Shown one piece after another: positions 29,915 through 37,862 of a stretch of 64,000 nt of DNA. Positions within the stretch are counted from its first letter, which is position 1, and each line of letters begins with the position of its first letter. Below the pieces are notes generated by a model that saw only the letters and a list, made by a program, of their open reading frames with translations, was not told where the DNA came from and searched no databases. This DNA is from Pelotomaculum sp. PtaB.Bin104 (GTDB lineage: Bacteria > Bacillota > Desulfotomaculia > Desulfotomaculales > Pelotomaculaceae): NCBI GenBank assembly GCA_002067205.1, contig MVQL01000210.1, positions 1 to 64,000 of the forward strand, written 5' to 3'. A program made the translations under genes and the position numbers.

Positions 29915-29939
29915 ATTCTCTATGCTTAAACAATTTCCT
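29915..29939 (-). promoter_or_regulatory. SigH-like promoter of element D
   Basis: AGGAAATT, 13 nt, GAAT (AGAGAAT) on the minus strand, about 55 nt before the aptamer. The same -35 and spacing occur in the element C promoter. Confidence 0.6.
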
Positions 29940-29985
29940 CTATTTTTTTAAAATTTCATAAAGATTGTCTAAAACAAGTTAATAA

Positions 29986-30028
29986 AAATGGGAGGGACCT
30001 CGAGGTACCCTCCCATTGTTTTTTATTT
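29986..30028. terminator. Terminator after the 1483-residue gene
   Basis: AATGGGAGGG pairs with CCCTCCCATT; TTTTTATT follows on the minus strand and GTTTTTTATTT on the plus strand. Confidence 0.85.
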
Positions 30029-30077
30029 AAGCAGTTGGAAAGTTAACCATTAGCTATATACGCTTATTACTGCTTTT

Positions 30078-33000
30078 CTAGCTGATGTCCAGGATTATAT
30101 TGACAATATTTACGACATCAAGCACGTTCACCACACCGTCATTGTTGACATCGGCGGCGTTAAACTCATCTGCGGTGGGTTGGATTTTAACCAGGACGAT
30201 ATTAACGGTTTTAACTACGTCCAGTACGTCGCAATTGTTGTCACCGTTGACATCTCCCTTGAGCCTCGCGCGCGTTACGGTGATCGTATAGGTCGATGTG
30301 GTTGTTCCGTCCTGGGAGGTGACCGATACGGTGATCGCATTGTCTCCGACATTTAGCTCTACCGGAGTTGCGGCAGATGTACCGTTCACTGTAACAGTGG
30401 CGTTGCTGTCGCTGGTTGCCGGTGTGACAGTGATGCTGGTTACACTGTTACCGACACTGGCGGTATAGCTTTTAGTTGCCGAATCAAATACAGGCGTTAA
30501 GGTGCCTTCACTCAGAGTCAGGTTGCTTAAATTTGCATCCGAGGAAGCAGCAATAGTATTAGTTACAGCCTGATTGGTGAAGTTATCAACTGCAGTCAGA
30601 TTGCTATACCCAGCTGAGCTATCGTGTCCTGTTTTCGTATAACTTAAGGTTATTGTCTCGTGATAAGCAATTGCTGAACTTAGTGTCAGGGTCACACTGG
30701 TACCTGAAATCGCCGCTGCGGTCACTGTGGGATTTGAAGCTGCTCCCGTTACTGTGAACGCTGCAGGGTTTACTGCAGTACCTAATAGTGCCCTGCTCAT
30801 AGTAAGCCCGATATGTGTCTGATCAATAGTTTCTGCGCTGCTCACAACAGGAGGTGGTACCACGACTACCTGTGGATTTTTAACAAAACGGAGCCGCATG
30901 CACTGATTGTCAAGAATATACATGTTTCCCCATTTGTCCAGGGGCGCAGATGAGGCACCATTCAGCAATGCTGTTGTAGCCGGAATATTATCTCCATTAA
31001 ACACATTAGTTACACCGGCTGCATATCCAAACCCTGCAACTAAAGTGACACTACCATCGACACCAATCTTTCTGACGCGGTTCCAGTTACCTTCCGCCAC
31101 ATACAAATTGTCTGCACTGTCAAATACCAAATTGGCGGGTCTGAAACCGACTTCGGTGAGAGGAGGCGCGCTGCCCACATCTTTCGTGGTAAAAGAAGAG
31201 CCCCCCGGGATTAGCATGCCGGCATATGTCGTGATATTCCCACTGGTGTCCATTTTGTAAATTCTGCCGCATAATAAGTCTCCGATAAATAAATTTCCCG
31301 CACTGTCAAAGGCTATGGTTTCCGGTCTCATGTTAAAGCTTGTCGCCGGCCCGCTGTCGGCAGTGGGATTTGCATTTCCTGTGCCCGCCACTGTGGTGAT
31401 GATTCCACTGGTATCCATTTTTCTGATCCTGTTGTTGTTTTGATCATTAATATACAAATTACCAGCCGCATCAAATACTAACGCATTCGGATTGCTTAGG
31501 TGAGCAGTTGTCGCAGCTACTCCTTCTTCCTGAGCAGCAGTTGTGTAATTACCAGGTTTAATGCCTGTATCTCCAACACCCGCTATAGTGTATATACATC
31601 CTGACGCCATGGCAATGCCATATTGGGTATGGTTTGTGTTGGCTACTTCACGGATCCTGCTGCTGTAGCTGTCAGCAATATAGAGATTTCCTGCGGCATC
31701 AACGGCAATGCCGTTCGCGCCATTTTTTATACTCGCTACTGTTGCAGGTTTTCCTTCATCCGCTACATTATATCCCCACCTAGTATCCCCGGTGCCAGCC
31801 ACAGTATAAATATTACCTGCCGTCATGTTAATCCCGAACTGGGTATGGGTAACCGCGGCAATCTCACGCACCTTGCCATTGGATGAATCAGAAATATAGA
31901 TATTCCCGATACTATCTACTACTGTGCAGCCAAAAATGGTCTTTGCTATCCTGGCTAAGGCTGCCGGTCCGTTATCCCCTGTAGAATCTGCGGTCCCATC
32001 ACCAAGCAGCGTCGTAATGTAGCCGTCCTGAATTACATTGTTGGCAACAGTTTGACCGCTAAATCCGGCCAGAATACCGCCATCGAGGGCTGTAACAGTT
32101 CCCGGGCTGTAAGAAAGTGTTACTGTCTGTCCATAATTTATAGCTGTCGTTAAGAGCAATTCAATCTTGGTTTTATCCGTGTTATTTGCTAAGGCAGTGA
32201 CTACATCATTTACCCCATCAACTATAACAGAAAAACCATCCGGTGCCGCCGGCAGAGCAGCCATTTCCTTATCAAAGGTCACCGTAATTACATTCCCTTG
32301 GACATTGGAAGCTGCACTGACAAAAATAGGCGCTTCTGCATGTTCAGGCACATTGTTGGTGACCGGTTGGTTAGTGAAGTTGGCCACTTGAGAAGCAGGC
32401 CCGTTATTCAAATCATTGGTGCCTGACTTGGTGTAGTCCAGCGTAATTGTTTCTCCATAGCCAATAGCTGCGTTCAGGGTCAACGTTACATTGGTTCCGG
32501 ATACTATAGCATTAGTAACAGTCGGATTTGTTGCCGCTCCGTGTATGGTAAAGGCCCCAGTATCAGCCACTGTTCCTAACAAGGGTTGATCCATGATTAA
32601 CATAATATGGGTGGCATTCGAAGTCGCCGCACTACTCACCACCGGTGTTGGAATAGGTTCATAGTAGGCAAACGGACTGCCATAAAATGACGTCCCGTTA
32701 TTTTGCGCTATTTGAACTGATACTCCGTCACCCGGATCGATAGCATCTGGCATAACTACACTTACTGTGTATTGCCCATTCGCATTTGTCGTTACAGATT
32801 TTGCTGCAGTCAATCCTGTAGCAGTTATTGTTTCTCCATCGACAACGTAAGATTCGTTTATTAATGTATAGTTGTTGGCAATGACAACATTTGTTCGTAA
32901 ATTTTTAGTTAGATTCGGTATTGGATTGCCAAACTTGTCTCGCAGCGTTACTGTAATCGTCCGGGTAGCCCCTTTGCCTAAAGCCTGATCGATAGCCGCG

Positions 33001-34529
33001 CTGGTAAGTGTGGAGTCTATTTGCGTAGCTGCAGTAATCGTCAAAGGCACGGTCGGCTGCGGGGTAACCCCGGCAATCGCTACTGTTAAGGTATAAGTCC
33101 CTGCCGTGGTTATGCTGTTAGATGTAGAGCTTGCCGGGATCGTGACACTTGCTCCGCCCGCTGTGAATGTAACATTGCCACTGTATAATACTGTTGCGCC
33201 ATTGGTCACAGTAACTGCGTTACTGCCGTTCAAAATGGTGCCGGAAGTGTCTAAAGCACCTGTAATGGTTATTGCAAAGCTCGCTCCGGCTGTTTTGGAA
33301 CCTATTGGCGAAAGTGCCGCGCTTGCTGCGCTTTGATCCGGCCCCAGTAAAGTGTTGGTGACAGTTTGTGCACTGAAGCTGGCTAAAACTCCGCCATCTG
33401 CCGAAGCAATGGTTCCTGCGTTATAAGCTACAGTTACAGCTTGGCCATAGGTAACCGCTGTGGTTAACGTCAGTTCAATCTTCGTTGGATCAGCATTTAG
33501 CGCAGCACCTGTAACAACATTAGGTGTACCGTTAACATTGACGGTGAATTGTCCGGCATTAGCGCTTGGATCAGCCATCGCCTTACTGAAGGTAAGGATG
33601 ACCTCGCTTCCGTCGATTGAGGTTGTGGCACCGCTCAATAAAGGTGCCGCCATAGGCGCGGCGGTGGTAAAGGTAAGGGTGTACGCGCCGGTTAAATCAT
33701 TGTCTGCAGTATCTTTAACGGCGCCGGCAGGCACAGTCACGGTATAAGTGCTGCTGTAGCCCAGGTTTACACTTGGATCAAGGCTCAGTACACTGCCGCT
33801 GATGCTTTTCGTAAATGGAACGTCACTGTTGCTGCCGTCTTTAACGCTAATTTGTTCGTAGGAGTCACCTGTTAATATGTCTTCGCTGAAGGTGATCACT
33901 ACGGTTTTGTCGATTGCTACTCCGGTAGCACCGTTCACCGGGTCGCTGCTGCTCACAGACGGCGCGGTGGTGTCGGGCGCGGCTGTGGTAGAAAAACTCA
34001 CTTCTTGCTGTATACCGGCTTGCTGGGTATTATTTGACGTTAAAGTGGGATCCACAGTTATTTTATAGGTGGTGGAGGGCTGCAGCGCATTTTGCGGGGT
34101 CACATAGAGATAGTTTCTATTGATATCCGTACTAGTGCCGTCTCCGGCCCTTTTTACATTGATAGCTACTTCATTATTAGAAGCGTCATACATATGAAAC
34201 TTGGTTATATTGGCATCGTAGAAGGTAGGGGTGGCCACGTTGACAGCAAACTTGATCCCGATAACCACATTACTTTCAAAAACAGGGGGTACACCGATCA
34301 GTGTAGGCCACGGAGGTTCTACATAAGTGGCACCATCACAGCCTGTAGTTATTACAGTACCGATGGCGCTGGGTGAGACTGTATTGCTGTCGACATAATC
34401 GAATAGCCCATACTCTGTAACGTATGGTAGATTTGTACCGGCAGCAAAGGCCGTCAGGCCCAACACCGCGCCCTGCAAAACCATGATCAGTGCTAAGAAA
34501 AAAATGAGTGGGGCCCTTTTTAACTTCAA
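30078..34529 (-). CDS. Secreted NHL / Ig-like dockerin protein
   Basis: 1483 residues from TTG 34529 behind AAGGAGAGGTG. Signal peptide (1-30), the shared N-terminal Ig-like domain (about 31-190, very close to the partial gene at 1-2846), several SbsA/Big_5-like domains, a filamin-like stretch, one NHL-type propeller (about 800-1140; TVAGTG, DAAGNLYIADS motifs), another Ig-like domain, a cadherin-like beta-sandwich (about 1330-1420; LSNLTLSEGTL) and a C-terminal type I dockerin (GDVNGDNNCDVLDVV, ADVNNDGVVNVLDVV). No enzyme domain is seen. The dockerin predicts incorporation into cohesin-bearing neighbours. It is controlled by element E; its leader repeats the 44-bp-type motif and the pre-RBS hairpin of the 1-2846 gene. 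Confidence 0.85.
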   Translation of the reverse strand: MKLKRAPLIFFLALIMVLQGAVLGLTAFAAGTNLPYVTEYGLFDYVDSNTVSPSAIGTVITTGCDGATYVEPPWPTLIGVPPVFESNVVIGIKFAVNVATPTFYDANITKFHMYDASNNEVAINVKRAGDGTSTDINRNYLYVTPQNALQPSTTYKITVDPTLTSNNTQQAGIQQEVSFSTTAAPDTTAPSVSSSDPVNGATGVAIDKTVVITFSEDILTGDSYEQISVKDGSNSDVPFTKSISGSVLSLDPSVNLGYSSTYTVTVPAGAVKDTADNDLTGAYTLTFTTAAPMAAPLLSGATTSIDGSEVILTFSKAMADPSANAGQFTVNVNGTPNVVTGAALNADPTKIELTLTTAVTYGQAVTVAYNAGTIASADGGVLASFSAQTVTNTLLGPDQSAASAALSPIGSKTAGASFAITITGALDTSGTILNGSNAVTVTNGATVLYSGNVTFTAGGASVTIPASSTSNSITTAGTYTLTVAIAGVTPQPTVPLTITAATQIDSTLTSAAIDQALGKGATRTITVTLRDKFGNPIPNLTKNLRTNVVIANNYTLINESYVVDGETITATGLTAAKSVTTNANGQYTVSVVMPDAIDPGDGVSVQIAQNNGTSFYGSPFAYYEPIPTPVVSSAATSNATHIMLIMDQPLLGTVADTGAFTIHGAATNPTVTNAIVSGTNVTLTLNAAIGYGETITLDYTKSGTNDLNNGPASQVANFTNQPVTNNVPEHAEAPIFVSAASNVQGNVITVTFDKEMAALPAAPDGFSVIVDGVNDVVTALANNTDKTKIELLLTTAINYGQTVTLSYSPGTVTALDGGILAGFSGQTVANNVIQDGYITTLLGDGTADSTGDNGPAALARIAKTIFGCTVVDSIGNIYISDSSNGKVREIAAVTHTQFGINMTAGNIYTVAGTGDTRWGYNVADEGKPATVASIKNGANGIAVDAAGNLYIADSYSSRIREVANTNHTQYGIAMASGCIYTIAGVGDTGIKPGNYTTAAQEEGVAATTAHLSNPNALVFDAAGNLYINDQNNNRIRKMDTSGIITTVAGTGNANPTADSGPATSFNMRPETIAFDSAGNLFIGDLLCGRIYKMDTSGNITTYAGMLIPGGSSFTTKDVGSAPPLTEVGFRPANLVFDSADNLYVAEGNWNRVRKIGVDGSVTLVAGFGYAAGVTNVFNGDNIPATTALLNGASSAPLDKWGNMYILDNQCMRLRFVKNPQVVVVPPPVVSSAETIDQTHIGLTMSRALLGTAVNPAAFTVTGAASNPTVTAAAISGTSVTLTLSSAIAYHETITLSYTKTGHDSSAGYSNLTAVDNFTNQAVTNTIAASSDANLSNLTLSEGTLTPVFDSATKSYTASVGNSVTSITVTPATSDSNATVTVNGTSAATPVELNVGDNAITVSVTSQDGTTTSTYTITVTRARLKGDVNGDNNCDVLDVVKTVNIVLVKIQPTADEFNAADVNNDGVVNVLDVVNIVNIILDIS

Positions 34530-34687
34530 TTTGCACCTCTCCTTAGCAGGCAGAAGGAGTAGTAAACCTGCCTACTAGAATTTTTAGATTAGAGCCAGAA
34601 AAAGAGTTCCTAAAATTTTTGTCAAAACATAGTTACTAACCTTATTTAATTTACTTATTATTAGTACTTCTCACCTCTTTCTTAAAA

Positions 34688-34722
34688 TAATAAAACCTTT
34701 TCCCGTTAAAAAAGGAAAAAGC
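34688..34722 (-). terminator. Expression-platform terminator of element E
   Basis: On the minus strand CTTTTTCC pairs with GGGAAAAGG and is followed by TTTTATTATTTT. TTTTTCC can instead pair with the GGAAAGG/GGAAAAA of the aptamer 3' end. Confidence 0.75.
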
Positions 34723-34741
34723 TTATTCTCATATCTTCCGT

Positions 34742-34838
34742 TTTTCCTTTCCACAATGGGAGGCGTAACAGTTTCCAGTTACACCCTTTGGTCCTACGCC
34801 ATAGTCAAAATAACCACAGGCCAAGGGACTCGGAAATA
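34742..34838 (-). ncRNA. Moco/Tuco-like riboswitch element E
   Basis: The minus strand has CCGAGTCC, GGCCTGTGG, ACTATGGC, GTAGGACC (pairing with GTCC), GGGTGTAACTGGAAACTG and ACGCCTCCCATTGTGGAAAGG. Most similar to element A, as are their genes. Confidence 0.75.
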
Positions 34839-34871
34839 TTTAATTGGGCTATAGCAACATTTAGTTACGTT

Positions 34872-34898
34872 TTTCTACAAAAGAAAATTTTTTCTCCT
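34872..34898 (-). promoter_or_regulatory. SigH-like promoter of element E
   Basis: AGGAGAAA, 15 nt, GAAA (TTGTAGAAA) on the minus strand, about 34 nt before the aptamer; same box pair as element A. Confidence 0.45.
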
Positions 34899-35005
34899 CC
34901 TGTTTCTAAAAATATTTCAACTGTAAACAGCAATCGATAAATGTAAATTATTTGAAACTATATATTATTGCCTGTGTAAATATAAAATACGTTAGTAAGG
35001 TTATA

Positions 35006-35197
35006 GTATACAGGCCCACTGTCGGGAACGGTCCGGCTCAATAGCCAAAACCCAGTTTTTGTTGGCAGCCACGCACCATCAGGAAAAGCGCTCCCCTGGA
35101 ATTAATTGGTGCCATCCTTTCTGACTGCGAATGTAATGCGATAACTACCGGTTCTACTGATGGTCGGTTTACAGTAGAAGGGACACCAGAAAGCATT
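35006..35197 (+). pseudogene. Relic of a cohesin-coding sequence
   Basis: Plus-strand blocks such as gtccggctcaatagcc, ggtaatgcgataact-like, ggtcggtttacagt and gaagggacac match in order the 3' part of the cohesin domain of the 3733 gene (about 4068-4236), but with small deletions and no open frame. This is a decayed copy of a plus-strand cohesin gene, showing that cohesin modules have been duplicated and lost here. Confidence 0.75.
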
Positions 35198-35239
35198 ACA
35201 TTTATTGGGATAACGCTTTCCTATGCCAGACTCAATTTA

Positions 35240-35962
35240 TCAGGTTAGTAAAGCTTTTACCTTTAATAAATCAAGGATGTTAACAACACCGTCTTTGTTA
35301 AAGTCCGCACGCAGGGATTCTCCGGTTAGAGCTTCTCCCATATATTGCGTCATCCATAGCAAGTCCTGGATATTTACCGTATTGTCATCGTTCATATCCC
35401 CTTGCAGCGCATTGGTGGTAAAATAAACTCTCTGCTCTTTGCCGGCTTGTTGGGTATTATTAGATGTAAGCGTTGAATCTATAACGATTTCATAAGTGCT
35501 TCCGGGCTGCAACTGACACTGGGGGATTATAAAGATGTAGTTTCTATTTCCATTATTACCGTCGTAGACAGTCCCAATTCTTATAACGTTGATGGCGACG
35601 CTGTTGTTCGAGGCATCATACATATGAAAACAGGCCTGGTTGGCAGTCCAGTAAGCCTCCGGAACTACGTTAGTGGCAAACTTAATCCCGATGCCAACAT
35701 TGCCGCTGAAAGAACAAGGTACACCTGTCAGCGTCGGCCAAGGCGGCTCATTATAAATCGCTCCGGTATTACCCGTTGACACTACTGTTCCTTGGGCAAC
35801 AGTAGTCGTCTCAACGTTGCTGTTAGGATCAAAACTATATACGCCATAACTAATCACGTTCGGTAGGTTTGTACCGGCAAAAGCCGTCAGACCCAATACT
35901 ACTCCCTGCAAAACCATGATCAGTGTTAATAAAAGTATAACCGGTGACTTTTTCAACTTCAC
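35240..35962 (-). CDS. Small secreted Ig-dockerin protein
   Basis: 240 residues from GTG 35962 behind AGGGGAG. Signal peptide (about 1-29, MKLKKSPVILLLTLI), the shared N-terminal Ig-like domain (about 30-182; ending in the QAGKEQRVYFTT type motif) and a C-terminal type I dockerin (about 184-240; GDMNDDNTVNIQDLL and ADFNKDGVVNILDLL). Unlike the other dockerins on this strand, its dockerin is closest to that of the plus-strand cohesin-dockerin gene at 5174, so it may share cohesin specificity with it. This is the smallest form of the N-domain family and could be a modular surface subunit. It is behind element F. Confidence 0.85.
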   Translation of the reverse strand: MKLKKSPVILLLTLIMVLQGVVLGLTAFAGTNLPNVISYGVYSFDPNSNVETTTVAQGTVVSTGNTGAIYNEPPWPTLTGVPCSFSGNVGIGIKFATNVVPEAYWTANQACFHMYDASNNSVAINVIRIGTVYDGNNGNRNYIFIIPQCQLQPGSTYEIVIDSTLTSNNTQQAGKEQRVYFTTNALQGDMNDDNTVNIQDLLWMTQYMGEALTGESLRADFNKDGVVNILDLLKVKALLT

Positions 35963-36144
35963 TATACTCTCCCCTTTTCTCGAATATCATCATCTAATCA
36001 AGCTGAAAAAACAATAAAGTACCTATACCTCCGCTAAAACATCTGCTGCTTCCTCTACTTTCCGTTTTCTTCCTACACCGCTGAAGATTGCCCCTCACAA
36101 AGTCCACCGCAGCAGCATAATCATTTCCTAAACACGGGTCATAG

Positions 36145-36187
36145 ACAAATACACCGGGCAGCGGAAAAGCGCGTTAGCCCGGTGTAT
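36145..36187 (-). terminator. Expression-platform hairpin of element F
   Basis: On the minus strand TACACCGGGC pairs with GCCCGGTGTA; the following ATTTGTC is a weak U tract. CTTTTCCGCT inside it is complementary to AGCGGAAAGG of the aptamer over ten pairs, the best alternative pairing of all copies. Confidence 0.65.
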
Positions 36188-36198
36188 ATAATCCTTCA

Positions 36199-36296
36199 GA
36201 CTATCCTTTCCGCTATGGGAGGCTTATCCATTTCCAGACCGGCCCAATGGTCTCCCGCCATAGCTTTGGCGCCGCAGGCTAGAAGACTCGGACATA
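36199..36296 (-). ncRNA. Moco/Tuco-like riboswitch element F
   Basis: The minus strand has CCGAGTC, GCCTGCGGC, GCTATGGC, GAGACC, GGGCCGGTCTGGAAATGG and AAGCCTCCCATAGCGGAAAGG. It is divergent to element G and controls the 240-residue Ig-dockerin gene. Confidence 0.72.
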
Positions 36297-36325
36297 TATT
36301 ATAAATAATTTATTGAATGTAAAAA

Positions 36326-36350
36326 GTTCTTCAAAATGTTATTAATTCCT
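36326..36350 (-). promoter_or_regulatory. SigH-like promoter of element F
   Basis: AGGAATT, 14 nt, GAAC on the minus strand, about 31 nt before the aptamer. The -35 matches the SigH consensus; the -10 deviates at one base. Confidence 0.5.
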
Positions 36351-36434
36351 TCTTAATTTTGAAAAAGTTATATGTAAATAAGTAAGTAGCTTTCACAGCC
36401 TGAAAAAACATTTCCTAAAAAATTTAATTATGTT

Positions 36435-36503
36435 TCCGTACCTTTCGGCTCACAATAGTCAGATCTTTTTTTTACCCGGGCAGTAAATATTAACTTTCCG
36501 TCC
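36435..36503. repeat. 69-bp segment repeated at 50114-50179
   Basis: tccgtacct, cggct, caatag, a T8 run, cccggg, taaa and ctttccgtcc occur in the same order and spacing in both places. At 50114 the segment spans the plus-strand terminator and the 3' end of the LysM gene. Here no such gene exists, so this is probably a leftover of a duplicated module. The rest of 36297-36598 is AT-rich with nothing else recognisable. Confidence 0.65.
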
Positions 36504-36598
36504 TAATGTAAAGGACTTGTTGCAAGTGCCATTAATCTACTCGACCAAGCCAACGAACTAAGCAGATGAGTCTGTTTCGAAATTTATCTAAATTTAGC

Positions 36599-36623
36599 AG
36601 GAGATTTATTTCTTTTGGAGAAA
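36599..36623 (+). promoter_or_regulatory. SigH-like promoter of element G
   Basis: AGGAGATT, 13 nt, GAAA on the plus strand, about 45 nt before the aptamer. Confidence 0.5.
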
Positions 36624-36667
36624 AACAACACTGTAATAGTTTATAAATCTTTTAAGTTACAACTAAA

Positions 36668-36766
36668 TATATCCAAGTCCTTTTGCCTGTGGCCTAATGG
36701 CTATGGTTAACGGACCGATAGGGTGTGGCTGGAAACGGGCACGCCTCCCATTGTGGAAAGGAATAA
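36668..36766 (+). ncRNA. Moco/Tuco-like riboswitch element G
   Basis: The plus strand has CCAAGTCC, TTGCCTGTGGCC, GGCTATGG, CGGACC, GGGTGTGGCTGGAAACGG and ACGCCTCCCATTGTGGAAAGG. It leads the MoxR-DUF58-transglutaminase-like operon. The apparent 62-codon frame running through this element and its terminator is not treated as a gene. Confidence 0.72.
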
Positions 36767-36773
36767 AGAATTA

Positions 36774-36815
36774 TTAAGCTCTTTTCTTGCTTGGGAAAGA
36801 GCTTTCTTAATTTCC
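36774..36815 (+). terminator. Expression-platform terminator of element G
   Basis: AAGCTCTTT pairs with AAAGAGCTT, followed by TCTTAATTT. TCTTTTC is complementary to GAAAGGA of the aptamer 3' end. Confidence 0.7.
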
Positions 36816-36914
36816 ATAGAAAATAACACTCGTTGCTTTCATATACCAAATCCACTTCACCTGAATCCACCTGATGCGTTTTTTGAAAAATTATTAAAAG
36901 CAGAGGGTTAGCTT

Positions 36915-37847
36915 ATGCTCACACAGGCCAGTCAGATCATATCCGAAGTAAAAAAGGCTATCGTCGGCAAGGATCAGATCATCGAAAAGGTGCTCATGGT
37001 TGTCCTCGCGGGCGGCCATATCCTGCTCGAGGATGTCCCCGGCGTCGGCAAGACCACCCTCGCACTGGCTTTTTCCAAGAGCATGGGCTTGGATTGCCGA
37101 CGGATCCAGTTTACTCCCGATACTATGGCCAGTGACATCGTCGGGTACAGCGTGTACAACAAGCAAAGCGGCAAATTCGAATACCTGCCTGGCGCTGTGT
37201 TCTGTAATATGCTGCTGGCTGACGAGATAAACCGCACCTCCCCCAAGACCCAGGCTGCTCTTTTGGAAGTTCTAGAGGAAGGATGCGCAACTGTGGACGG
37301 CGTGACCCGTCCCCTGCCCGATCCCTTTATCTGCATCGCCACTCAGAACCCCACAGGCAGTATCGGCACACAGAACCTGCCTAATTCGCAGCTTGACCGG
37401 TTTATGGTGCGGCTATCCATGGGCTATCCAGACTTGGAAAACCAGATCGACATCATCAAGTCCCGCCATACGGAGAACCCCTTAAACAACATTAAACCCG
37501 CACTGTCAAAAGAAAATTTTCTTATCCTTCGCTCAAAGATACAGGAGGTTTTCGTGGCGGATGATGTGATCCGCTATGCAGTTACCCTGTGTGAGAGGAC
37601 AAGGAACATGCCCCTGATTGAACAGGGAGTCAGCCCTCGCGCGGTGCTGGCCCTGGCTCAGATGGCGAAGGCATGCGCCTTCTTGAGTGACAGGGATTTT
37701 GTGATCCCCGAAGATATCAAAGTAGTTTTCAAAGACGTATGCTGCCATCGTCTGGTGCTTAAGCCTCAGGCTAAAATCATGAAAGAAACGGCAGTGTCGA
37801 TGTTGGACATAGTGCTTGCGGAAGTGCCTGCCCCATCCATTCTATAA
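36915..37847 (+). CDS. MoxR-family AAA+ ATPase
   Basis: 310 residues, ATG after AGAGGG. Walker A GVGKTT at about 43, Walker B region LLADEINR at about 105, sensor-1 ATQNP at about 145 and a C-terminal lid domain (VSPRAVLALAQMAKA). MoxR ATPases act as chaperones that assemble or activate metal-containing or secreted complexes, typically encoded with a DUF58 (VWA-like) partner. Exactly that partner follows 15 bp downstream, and a transglutaminase-like membrane protein follows that. Behind riboswitch element G, so this chaperone operon belongs to the same putative regulon as the surface proteins. The founding MoxR helps methanol dehydrogenase maturation; the client here is unknown. Confidence 0.92.
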   Translation: MLTQASQIISEVKKAIVGKDQIIEKVLMVVLAGGHILLEDVPGVGKTTLALAFSKSMGLDCRRIQFTPDTMASDIVGYSVYNKQSGKFEYLPGAVFCNMLLADEINRTSPKTQAALLEVLEEGCATVDGVTRPLPDPFICIATQNPTGSIGTQNLPNSQLDRFMVRLSMGYPDLENQIDIIKSRHTENPLNNIKPALSKENFLILRSKIQEVFVADDVIRYAVTLCERTRNMPLIEQGVSPRAVLALAQMAKACAFLSDRDFVIPEDIKVVFKDVCCHRLVLKPQAKIMKETAVSMLDIVLAEVPAPSIL

Positions 37848-37862
37848 ATACCGGAGGTTGAT

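Noticed and set aside
36723..36911. Short plus-strand frame before the MoxR gene
   Set aside because: It runs through riboswitch G and its terminator, has no ribosome site and no recognisable protein features.
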